From a virus, in the IMG/VR virus record IMGVR_UViG_3300036820_000014, positions 1 to 64,000 of that record: a DNA stretch of 64,000 nt; one strand, 5' to 3'. How positions within the stretch are numbered: position 1 is the stretch's first letter; each line of letters begins with the position of its first letter. Shown piece by piece: positions 48,301 through 54,194 of the stretch. The translations under genes were made by a program, and so were the position numbers. The notes beneath the pieces were generated by a model that saw only the letters and a program-made list of their open reading frames with translations, was not told the DNA's origin and did not search any database.

Positions 48301-49562
48301 TTAATCGCTTCCTGCTGAGCGATCGTCGGATCGGCCGCGTCGTTGTATTCGGTCGTTGCGGCAGTGAGACGTTGTTGAGCGGCAATAACCGAACTCATCG
48401 ATTCGGTCGCCGAGTTTTGGGCTGACTTGATCGAGAGGCCAGCCTTGGTGACGGAATCCTGAGCGGTTTGAAGCGATTTGGCGGTCGCGGTGCCGGCGTT
48501 ACCGACCTCACCCAAGAAGTGCTGGAACGCTGAGCCCAGAGCGTTGATGCCTCGGGTCCCTTGGAGCCCGGCGCTATTGGCCGCGTCGATGATCAGGGTC
48601 GAGGTGCCGGCGAGACTGGGCGACAGATCGCCGAGTGTGGAGTGAAGACGAGCGAGTGATGTAGTCAGGCTGGTAACAGGCACTCCAAGCGCGCTCGAGG
48701 TATTGAACAGGACGTTGCTCGCGGCGGCCGTTCCTTTGACCTGGATCGAGAATGCGCGCATGACTGTCGCCAAAGCCGAAGTGGTGGCTCCGAGGTCGCT
48801 GTTCGATGCCTCTGCCAGATCCGCCGCTGACTTCATAAACAGGAGGTCTTGGCTCGCAGTCAGTGCATGGCCTTGGAGTGTGGCGAGCTGAGCCGACACG
48901 GGCGCGAGCGCCGCAACCATTTGAGACGCGCCGAAGGTCGTGGTCCCGGCCGTGCTCAGCAGCGCCTTGCCGATAGCGTTCGCCTGCGCCTGGGTAATCC
49001 CAGCAACTCCTTGCAACTGAGCGACGGCCGTCTGGAACTTCACCGCCGTATCGGCAGCGATCCCTCCGATGGCGGCAATGCCCAGCGCCGTTCCGCCTAC
49101 GATTTTCGACCCCAACGATGCGAAGATCCCACCGCTCGCCTCGGCGTCTGAAGCAGCGGACTTCTGTGCTGCAGCGGCCTCGCCCGCGGCGACCTTCTGT
49201 GTCTCGGCCGTCTTGACGCTGGCCCCACGAATCGCATCGGACGCGGCCGTGATTCGCTCGGCCGAAGTCTCGGACGCCGCTGCCAGGCCGGCCAGCGAGT
49301 CCGCCCCTACCGACTCCGTCAGCTTGAGTTGGTCGGCGATGCTCTTGTTGGAATCATCGATCTTGACGCCAGCACCTTCGACCTTGGCGGCGGCGTCGTC
49401 GGCGCTTGTGCCCAACTTGTCGTAGGCACCCTGGTCTGCTGTCGTGTCGAGCGTCGGCGTCGCAGTCTGAGCGGCGAACGCCGCGTCGATCTTGGCCTGG
49501 GTCTCCTCATCGAACCCGGTAAGGAGGGGCCGCAGGGCGACCCAGGCCTCGCCGACGATCAC
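45381..49562 (-). CDS. Tape measure protein
   Basis: 1393 residues, by far the longest gene. It has N-terminal coiled coils, a hydrophobic central part with many P-L-L/L-A-P-L-like repeats (LLAPLGQLLKALTPLLAPLL, about 815-840) and a C-terminal charged coiled coil. It sets tail length and is released into the host at infection. At about 1.5 angstrom per residue the tail would be about 210 nm. Preceded by the two chaperone frames. Confidence 0.93.
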   Translation of the reverse strand: MIVGEAWVALRPLLTGFDEETQAKIDAAFAAQTATPTLDTTADQGAYDKLGTSADDAAAKVEGAGVKIDDSNKSIADQLKLTESVGADSLAGLAAASETSAERITAASDAIRGASVKTAETQKVAAGEAAAAQKSAASDAEASGGIFASLGSKIVGGTALGIAAIGGIAADTAVKFQTAVAQLQGVAGITQAQANAIGKALLSTAGTTTFGASQMVAALAPVSAQLATLQGHALTASQDLLFMKSAADLAEASNSDLGATTSALATVMRAFSIQVKGTAAASNVLFNTSSALGVPVTSLTTSLARLHSTLGDLSPSLAGTSTLIIDAANSAGLQGTRGINALGSAFQHFLGEVGNAGTATAKSLQTAQDSVTKAGLSIKSAQNSATESMSSVIAAQQRLTAATTEYNDAADPTIAQQEAIKSAELAVTAAQQRHSVALQNVAAAQTKAGQAATSLKNIQDGSAVGNSKVNATLKQLGISTIDVGGKFEGMRKLIAQLQPALAKLTPAARDLADQNLFGATSAQKVGQIIEAGVPAYDKAAAAVTRSGAASKAAQDKLNTFSGTWKSLKASVEDALIPLGQVVLKALTELLKPLTPVIAILGKELSAAFTALGPVFNTLGPVIGNLVKILGVGLVDAIKLLAPVFDTVIKAVGLLLPPLIQLLVPIGGLVDSIVKDLAPALADLLPPIEAIVDDLVKALGPAFAEIVKGLEPLLSAIAFLNETLIQALMPAFKALMPPIDQIITILGQLVSQLGQTLAPVIRALAPVIGTLVSALSSILGPALTVVAGLFKVLAPIIEQIVKALAGPLQSILAVIAPVIGSLGKAIGQVLSALTPLLAPLGQLLKALTPLLAPLLTLVVDLISPLLKLLTPLSGVIADVAKVLGGALAGAVKIITAILQPFIKLITGLVGGIQSIAKWADSTKDPLYKLGASLAGTNDVFVKHQDLVSKAIPNLGALANQLHITGAELSDFAKKGNLVTFTNLISTGQTAQADKFVAEFNARWKKAAGLATNAGQEVTAGVVAGIINSNPNLLAAAGKMTAATIDKISADFGVASPAKTMVPIGEAIPEGIAVGFTSRFSVMVEAIRQFVAKITAEFARLNPTLNIGLQAHAEGSSTAVVRTQTRELYERLTATLAQLVAETPGLVQSMTRLQASVPSLALRLNESIATLRNSARVEQDLIPAIEVLTLAIRDDVTITREKLALMARSFAEHRVEAAPIAPAVTLSLLQRQVDSLLRQTQVLEQVNFTDDRMLTLALSGSELQIRGLELSTTQKDSLSRLVILETAEVQQGVEKIRLITEIEASTSALAASANQALADCTAHFSQGHELAEREFSLHQQELTQLRAMALLMRQQLEEMQKTQKLTLMPGAGLPRSASDGASRAAGRTVGAKLAR

Positions 49563-49979
49563 TTAGGTAGTCGCTTCCGGAAGAGCCGTGGCTTGTCGCT
49601 TCTGGAACTCCTCGAGGTCTCGTTGCCGTTGCGCCCAGGCGCGCTCGACAAAGGCGTCGACGTTTCTGACTCCCAGTCCCTTCGCCGTCCGACGTGCCGA
49701 AGCGTCCTGCTCGCGTGCCGCCTGCTCGGCGGACTTGCGGGCTTTCTCCTCTGGCCAGTCCAGGGACAGGTCGATCTCTCTTCGCCTGTCCGGGTCGAAC
49801 GCGACGTTCTCGACAATGAGCGCGTAGGCCAGATTGAGCAGCCGACGGAGCGGCAGATCAGTCGGGTCGACGTTGGCAAGAACGCAACGTGCATCTATCA
49901 GAGGCCAGTTTTCGTCCGCCCACGCCGCGAGGGCGAGGACGGCGTGGTAGGGCGGCCGGTATCTACCTCCGTAACCCAC
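49563..49979 (-). CDS. Tail assembly chaperone, second (-1) frame
   Basis: 138 codons, overlapping the first chaperone frame by 82 nt in the -1 register and ending just before the tape measure gene. In siphophages this product is normally made as a fusion by a programmed frameshift. Its free start (GTG 49979) has no Shine-Dalgarno. C-terminal half is charged and helical (EEKARKSAEQAAREQDASAR). Confidence 0.78.
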   Translation of the reverse strand: MGYGGRYRPPYHAVLALAAWADENWPLIDARCVLANVDPTDLPLRRLLNLAYALIVENVAFDPDRRREIDLSLDWPEEKARKSAEQAAREQDASARRTAKGLGVRNVDAFVERAWAQRQRDLEEFQKRQATALPEATT

Positions 49980-50287
49980 GCAATGATGTCTCCAAGGACC
50001 GCTGCGTCGATGATCGGAGACCCGGGGCCAGTGCGTTGACAGAACTCCGCGAACCGCGCGTACTCCTCCTTGTCCATGGCTTTACGGAAAAACTCCAACC
50101 ACGAGTCGGTGTCTTGAGACACGGCGGACCCGGTAACGCGAAGCGTCGTGAATTGAGGCACCCGATGGGGATAGACAACGAACTGCTCGGACAGCGACGT
50201 CCCTTCATCGTCTTGGTAAGCGAGCTTGAACGTCTCGCTCTGTTCTTCCTTCGCCCTGTGGGCGATTTCGAATTGCTTCACTGGCAC
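49898..50287 (-). CDS. Tail assembly chaperone, first frame
   Basis: 129 residues from GTG 50287, 10 nt after AAAAGGAG. FKLAYQDDEGTSLSEQFVVY and DSWLEFFRKAMDKEEYARF are typical of G-type chaperones. Ends with a basic tail after GDIIAWVTEVD. Frameshift candidates in the overlap or just before it are CCCCGGG (plus coordinates 50021..50027) and ACGAAAACT (49907..49915). I could not identify the true slippery site. Confidence 0.8.
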   Translation of the reverse strand: MPVKQFEIAHRAKEEQSETFKLAYQDDEGTSLSEQFVVYPHRVPQFTTLRVTGSAVSQDTDSWLEFFRKAMDKEEYARFAEFCQRTGPGSPIIDAAVLGDIIAWVTEVDTGRPTTPSSPSRRGRTKTGL

Positions 50288-50309
50288 TTGGGGGTTGCTC
50301 CTTTTCTCG

Positions 50310-50777
50310 TCAGACTCCGCCGCCGGATTCGAGGCACACGGCCTGCATGGCTCTAGTGACGAAGTCGTTCTTTTTGGGGGGTGGGTGTGACTTGACGTAC
50401 TTGCGAAAAACGGGAGCGCCGTCCTTGAACCACCGCAGGACGCCATCGGGATCTTTGGGCTCGATCGGGTACGGTCCGCCGGACGGAGCGACCAGTAGCC
50501 CGAGCGCGGAAACGTCCGAGCTCGATCCGCCGCCGCGTGTGAGCGTCGATCCGATCAGGATCATGGGTGTCTCACCGAAGATCAGTCGGCGCTCCATGGT
50601 GTCGCGCAGGTGCTTGCTGGTTCGTGGCTGGCCGTCGTCGCCCGCCTCTTTGCCAACAGGGCAGTCGGCGATTGCCACCGCCAGGATCCGGTCGGCGAAC
50701 TGGCGCCATTGCGGGCTCTGGGATACGGCGGAGTTCAGAACTGGCTGACCGTACGAGACATAACGAGCGCCCGTCAC
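50310..50777 (-). CDS. HK97 Gp10-like neck protein
   Basis: 155 residues from a GTG overlapping the upstream stop. RQFADRILAVAIADCPVG... (about 28-45), SKHLRDTMERRL (about 54-65) and a beta-hairpin (FGETPMILIGSTLT) fit the Gp10 family of siphophage head-tail connectors. A late loop with DPDGVLRWFKDGAPVF and KSHPPPKKNDFV is also characteristic. It acts at the tail-terminator/neck interface. Confidence 0.8.
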   Translation of the reverse strand: MTGARYVSYGQPVLNSAVSQSPQWRQFADRILAVAIADCPVGKEAGDDGQPRTSKHLRDTMERRLIFGETPMILIGSTLTRGGGSSSDVSALGLLVAPSGGPYPIEPKDPDGVLRWFKDGAPVFRKYVKSHPPPKKNDFVTRAMQAVCLESGGGV

Positions 50778-50977
50778 TTGTTGCCACAGCACATCTGGGT
50801 GAGCACCTCAGGAGGCGCCTCGCCTCGGTTGCCGGTCTCTGAGATGAGGCCAGCTGCAAGCCATCCTTCAAGGCGCGCGTCGTTCTCGTCGACGTCGGCC
50901 CAGCGACCGGCGGTCAGCCGACCTACGCCGCAATTGGCGAAGACTCGCCTCTTTCCCGCTTCGAGTCGCCCGGCCAT
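50774..50977 (-). CDS. Small neck-region protein
   Basis: 67 residues. RLTAGRWADVDENDARLEGW (about 20-39) resembles short proteins that accompany connectors in actinophages. Starts at an ATG next to the dyad at 50978..51001. Ends in GTGA overlap with the Gp10-like gene. Confidence 0.5.
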   Translation of the reverse strand: MAGRLEAGKRRVFANCGVGRLTAGRWADVDENDARLEGWLAAGLISETGNRGEAPPEVLTQMCCGNK

Positions 50978-51001
50978 TCATGAATGGTTCACGATTCATG
51001 A
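50978..51001. promoter_or_regulatory. TCATGAAT-N8-ATTCATGA dyad
   Basis: Two perfect 8-bp inverted half-sites flank GGTTCACG. It touches the ATG of the minus gene at 50977 and lies about 70 nt upstream of the plus-strand HTH gene, so it is a candidate operator controlling both directions. Unrelated in sequence to the CTAWAR sites. Confidence 0.55.
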
Positions 51002-51068
51002 CCCATTAGATAGCCCTATGGCGACTAGGTAATGCGCCAGAGTTTCAGGGCGATTAGAAACGGCACCC

Positions 51069-51554
51069 ATGGAAGAGGACCGTCTGACCTACTGGACGCG
51101 ATACCCAGACCTAGAAACAGGACCGCTCTGGGTGGGATTGCACCTGCACCGCAGAGCTGGCGCAACTGTGCTCGTCGGGCTCGAAACCTGGACCGAGGCA
51201 CCCGGACGGGCCAGACGCTCGCTCGGTCCGGAAGCACCTGACAACGATGAGCTCCAGCTCTGGCCACCTCGGCCGTTGCATCTGGCGGATCTGCGCCGGC
51301 TGAGGTTCCGGGAGTTGCTCGACCAGCTATTCGCTGCGCTCCGAGATCGGGACCTCGCCGTGAACTGGCGGCCAGCTCGGCCAGGACGGCCAAAGGTCTA
51401 CGACGATGCCCACTACGAGCGAGTCGCTGGTATTTACCTCAGGGCGAGGGCCAGCAAGAGCCCGCCTGTACAGGCCGTACAGGCGACCTGGAACGTCTCA
51501 CGGGGCACAGCGGCCGGTTGGGTGGCCAAGGCTCGAGCCGCCGGTTGGTTGTGA
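51069..51554 (+). CDS. Plus-strand HTH regulator
   Basis: 161 residues. The N-terminal part is unusual (TYWTRYPDLETGPLWVGL and beta-like sequence). The C-terminal HTH VYDDAHYERVAGIYLRARAS then QATWNVSRGTAAGWVAKARA is typical of small actinobacterial regulators. The only plus gene within the tail region; the dyad at 50978 lies in its promoter region. The far end meets the virion gene at 51689 head-on. Confidence 0.68.
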   Translation: MEEDRLTYWTRYPDLETGPLWVGLHLHRRAGATVLVGLETWTEAPGRARRSLGPEAPDNDELQLWPPRPLHLADLRRLRFRELLDQLFAALRDRDLAVNWRPARPGRPKVYDDAHYERVAGIYLRARASKSPPVQAVQATWNVSRGTAAGWVAKARAAGWL

Positions 51555-51671
51555 CCCCACACGCGCAGCGACTCCGAGCCTGGGACCGGATCACCATGCT
51601 GGGCATCGGTCCTTCATCAGCTCGGGGCCACGGACTCCAGCCAATGGAAGAGACGGGAGGCTGCGCCGTTA

Positions 51672-51693
51672 GGTAAGAGTGAGGACTCTTACC
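51672..51693. terminator. Bidirectional hairpin terminator candidate
   Basis: GGTAAGAGT-GAGG-ACTCTTACC: a perfect 9-bp stem with a 4-nt loop between the convergent plus HTH gene and the minus virion gene, overlapping the stop of the latter. T tracts are weak, but the stem is strong. Confidence 0.6.
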
Positions 51694-52060
51694 CGGTGAC
51701 GCTCATCGTCAGCTCGGCGGCTTCCCCCGCGCTGACCGTGACCTCTACCGAACCGGACTCGCCGAAAGGCTGACCGGAAGGGTCATCAACCGCAGAGCCG
51801 TCCGAGTTGATGAGAGGAACCGGAGCGAGGTTCGCTGTGCCCTCGGCAACCATCGTGAGAGGCGCCGACCACAGGCCAGGCGTGGCTCCAGCTACGGCAT
51901 CGCCTACGGTCAGAGCCGCCGGATTGTCCGAGGTCGCGGAGGGTGCGATCGGGAAACCTGTAACCGAGTCGTTCGGCCCGGCGGTGTCGTCCAGGTGGTC
52001 ATCGGTGAATTGGAAAACGGCTGCGCCATCGGTGGTGTCGACGGTAAAACTTGTTCCCAT
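51689..52060 (-). CDS. Putative virion protein with beta-rich fold
   Basis: 123 residues from an ATG behind AAGGAGCCC. GTSFTVDTTDGAAVFQFTDD..., then Ala/Gly/Val-rich strands (GSVEVTVSAGEAAELTM), suggestive of an immunoglobulin-like or tail-tube/decoration fold. The same frame is open to a GTG at 52222, adding 54 residues with IELHVHFHWPEQPLQVQV; the interval 52061..52276 otherwise holds only small ambiguous frames. It precedes the neck genes. Confidence 0.55.
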   Translation of the reverse strand: MGTSFTVDTTDGAAVFQFTDDHLDDTAGPNDSVTGFPIAPSATSDNPAALTVGDAVAGATPGLWSAPLTMVAEGTANLAPVPLINSDGSAVDDPSGQPFGESGSVEVTVSAGEAAELTMSVTG

Positions 52061-52276
52061 TTTGGGCTCCTTAGTGACGGTCATGGCGAGCCACGATGCT
52101 CTCCGGGGATTCGGTACGACCTGGACCTGAAGCGGTTGCTCAGGCCAGTGGAAGTGGACGTGTAGCTCGATCGACGTCGGCGCCAGAGCGTCGACTGCGG
52201 GAACCTCGTCGTCTGCGTCCACCGCGGCGCACGATAGCGCGGGAAGTCGGTCATCGCTCAGCTCGGTGGTTGGTGG

Positions 52277-52552
52277 TCATCCTCCAGCCACATGGAGCCC
52301 AGTCGCTTCACGGAGTAGCTGGTGGGCCATCGCTGTGGCCATCTCCAAAGGGAAGGGGAAGATCTGGCTACCTGTCGAGTGCTCGATCCTGAGCGCTACG
52401 GCCGGCACGGCCTTCCCCTGGTCGTCTTGACCCATGACCCGTTCCACGCCGAACGCCATGGGTAGCCCAAGCATGACGTTCATGAAGGGTTCGAGGGTGG
52501 TTCTTTGTGTCCCGTCAGGATCGTGTCCGTTGTCCGCTGCCATCGTCGGCAA
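52277..52552 (-). CDS. Hypothetical small protein (IEHSTGSQ type)
   Basis: 91 residues. VPAVALRIEHSTGSQIFPFP and LEMATAMAHQLLREATGL resemble a small actinophage family of unknown function. Two ATG starts are possible (52552, 52543). It lies downstream of the terminator at 52662 and opens the tail gene block. Confidence 0.55.
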   Translation of the reverse strand: MPTMAADNGHDPDGTQRTTLEPFMNVMLGLPMAFGVERVMGQDDQGKAVPAVALRIEHSTGSQIFPFPLEMATAMAHQLLREATGLHVAGG

Positions 52553-52574
52553 CCTAGTACCGAGACGCGAAGGG

Positions 52575-52599
52575 AGCCAGGGTCGGACGAACCCTGGCT
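52575..52599. terminator. Hairpin AGCCAGGGT/ACCCTGGCT
   Basis: A 9-bp perfect stem with a 7-nt loop. A GGGAG/CTCCC extension outside it continues the pairing with a bulge. It lies 23 nt upstream of the gene at 52552. No T tract; perhaps a processing or leader hairpin, or a second terminator. Confidence 0.4.
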
Positions 52600-52661
52600 C
52601 TCCCTCCGAGGACGGCGTGAACGTCCGGCTCGCACGCTATCGAATGCGGCCCTCAAATAAC

Positions 52662-52700
52662 CGAGGCCCCGGGGTGGGGGGAACCCGACCCGGGGCCTCG
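52662..52700 (-). terminator. Rho-independent terminator
   Basis: A 13/14-nt GC-rich inverted repeat (CGAGGCCCCGGGT) pairs with one bulged base across a 12-nt loop. On the minus strand it is followed by GTTATTT. It directly follows the 51-residue gene, so that gene forms its own short transcription unit. Confidence 0.75.
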
Positions 52701-52728
52701 ACGGCGGTGCAGATACATCAGCTAGCGG

Positions 52729-52884
52729 TTACCGCCTGCCGATGAGCAGGTCCGCAGCCGCCTCTTCGATGAGCCACGAGGCGACGCCTCCCACGGGTTC
52801 CCTCACAGCCCCCGTAGCGGTCACCTCGTACCCGCACCCATCGAGCACTTCGAGCGTCTGGTTGTGCTTCCAATTCTGTGGCAT
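52729..52884 (-). CDS. 51-residue protein in its own operator-controlled unit
   Basis: Starts MPQNWKHNQTLEVLDGCGYE with GGAGGAACC before the ATG; ends SWLIEEAAADLLIGRR. The composition is ordinary and the fold probably alpha/beta. It lies between operator C and a strong terminator and so is expressed alone under repressor control, like a lysogeny-related or immunity gene. No family recognised. Confidence 0.62.
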   Translation of the reverse strand: MPQNWKHNQTLEVLDGCGYEVTATGAVREPVGGVASWLIEEAAADLLIGRR

Positions 52885-52916
52885 TTGGTTCCTCCGTTTG
52901 GGTTGGTGCCCACAGT

Positions 52917-52943
52917 CTATAACTCTGTTTTAGCGGATGCCAA
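52917..52943 (-). promoter_or_regulatory. Operator-like dyad, site C, with promoter
   Basis: Dyad CTATAA-CTCTG-TTTTAG (52917..52933). On the minus strand, -10 TATAGA (52921..52916) is spaced 16 nt from -35 TTGGCA (52943..52938). The leader continues GCACCAACCCAAACGGAGGAACC to the ATG at 52884. Confidence 0.7.
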
Positions 52944-52953
52944 TCGAGTCCCC

Positions 52954-53118
52954 TCAGGCGCTCGCCGCCAGTTTCCAGAACCTCCTGTCGAGGCAGACCC
53001 GGCAGGTCCGGTCAGTTACGGATTCGCTCACCTGGTGCTCCCAGACGAAGATGCCGCACTCAGTCACGACCGGGCGACCTGATCGGAGGTCGGCATCGTT
53101 GACCAGGTGGAGCATCAT
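52954..53118 (-). CDS. 54-residue zinc-binding protein
   Basis: VNDADLRSGRPVVTECGIFVW and VTDRTCRVCLDRRFWKL, with CxxC and an upstream Cys, form a probable zinc site. The pattern RPVVTECG-x-n-C-x-x-C is familiar from small actinophage proteins. Starts ATGATG in an overlap with the upstream stop. Confidence 0.58.
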   Translation of the reverse strand: MMLHLVNDADLRSGRPVVTECGIFVWEHQVSESVTDRTCRVCLDRRFWKLAASA

Positions 53119-53279
53119 GGGAGCGATCTCAGTGCCCGGTGAGAGAAAGGGTCAGGCACAAGACGCCATCCGGAGGGAGGCGCCATCTTGAGGTCCCAGA
53201 ACCGCGACCAGTCGAACGGCCATCCTCCTCTTTCCCAATAGCCCAGCCACCCATCCTCGAAGCACCCGAAAGGACTCAT
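53115..53279 (-). CDS. 54-residue Trp-rich protein
   Basis: Begins MSPFGCFEDGWLGYWERGGW; aromatic and Gly/Pro-rich. Starts in an ATGA overlap and ends in an ATGATG overlap. No family recognised. Confidence 0.45.
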   Translation of the reverse strand: MSPFGCFEDGWLGYWERGGWPFDWSRFWDLKMAPPSGWRLVPDPFSHRALRSLP

Positions 53280-53653
53280 TGGCGCTCCAGCCGCCTCAGA
53301 TCCTCAAGACTTACAGCCGCCGCATGGGCCAGCTCACGTGCCCGATCAGCGGTAAAGGCGTAATCGTTCAGTTGGCTCACTTCCCAGGCCACGTCGACTC
53401 TCGCCCCACAGGGATGTGTGAACCTCGCTATGACGGGGTGAGCACGGTCATTGAGGCGCACAATCACGGTTGGATCGGGTGCTGGCACGTCCCCACCGCA
53501 CCCTCGACACTCCGAGAACGGAGAGCCGAGGACGACCAGCCAACGGCGGCGGATGCCTGTCATCGGATCCAGGCCGGAATGGACAGCCGCCGATAGAGCG
53601 GGGTCGATTTCTTGCACCGCCTCGGTGACCTCGGCGTACTGCATGGGTCTCAC
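53276..53653 (-). CDS. Zinc-binding hypothetical protein
   Basis: 125 residues from a GTG overlapping the upstream stop. CRGCGGDVPAPDPTVIV (about 48) and a later FTHPCGARVDVAW give a Cys/His metal site; a C-terminal helix (DRARELAHAAAVSLEDLRRL) follows. Function unknown. Confidence 0.55.
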   Translation of the reverse strand: MRPMQYAEVTEAVQEIDPALSAAVHSGLDPMTGIRRRWLVVLGSPFSECRGCGGDVPAPDPTVIVRLNDRAHPVIARFTHPCGARVDVAWEVSQLNDYAFTADRARELAHAAAVSLEDLRRLERQ

Positions 53654-54036
53654 GATGCCCGGGCCCTGAGTTCGGCGGTCGGACCGAGGAAGACATCCTC
53701 CGGCTCGATGAACCCGTCTGCCGTCTTGAGCGGCCGGCACGACACACAATCCGTGCCTCGGTGCCAGACTCCTCGCTCCCGAATGACGAGCTGACCACCG
53801 CAATTCTGGCAATAGAAGACCCGAGGATTGGTGGGCTTGGCGGCACAATCCCCGCAGCACTTGACCGTTTGCCAGACGCCGCCGAAAGCCGGAGCGCCCG
53901 TATCGAGGTAACGATTCCCGATAGCGATGGTCCCCCGGCACTCACCGCACCGGTGCTCCTTCTTGCGGGCGGTCCGCCAGACCACCCGCTTGCCATGCAC
54001 CGATCGCCAGAAGCCTTCGACGGTCAGCGTGCTCAC
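53650..54036 (-). CDS. Double zinc-ribbon protein
   Basis: 128 residues from a GTG overlapping the upstream stop. Two Cys sets: HRCGECRGTIAIG with CCGDCAAK (about 30 and 61), and FYCQNCGGQL with DCVSCRPLK (about 75 and 96). Probable zinc ribbons in tandem; a nucleic-acid-binding role is possible. Confidence 0.65.
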   Translation of the reverse strand: MSTLTVEGFWRSVHGKRVVWRTARKKEHRCGECRGTIAIGNRYLDTGAPAFGGVWQTVKCCGDCAAKPTNPRVFYCQNCGGQLVIRERGVWHRGTDCVSCRPLKTADGFIEPEDVFLGPTAELRARAS

Positions 54037-54194
54037 TGGTGGCACCTACACCCGCCGTCCGAACAGTTCTCGGCGACCCGGTTGCAACCATCCTCGTCTT
54101 GGCGAGGACAGCCGCACCCGACGCACAGGTGGTTGCCGTAGCCGCCGAGTGGCGACTTGCTTTCGAGGTCGGGCTTCGTCTCCGGAAGGTTCAT
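54033..54194 (-). CDS. 53-residue Cys-rich protein
   Basis: The ATG overlaps the helicase stop. CVGCGCPRQDEDGCNRVAEN and CSDGGCRCHQ hold eight Cys and several acidic residues, consistent with a metal cluster or zinc site. GTGA overlap with the next gene. Confidence 0.55.
   Translation of the reverse strand: MNLPETKPDLESKSPLGGYGNHLCVGCGCPRQDEDGCNRVAENCSDGGCRCHQ

Noticed and set aside
52251-52280. Nine-codon frame after 52277..52552
   Set aside because: Starts in an ATGA overlap, but nine codons are too few to distinguish from chance.
53276-53941. N-terminal 96 codons of a longer frame
   Set aside because: Shadow of the double zinc-ribbon gene; the GTG at 53653 in a GTGA overlap is the better start.
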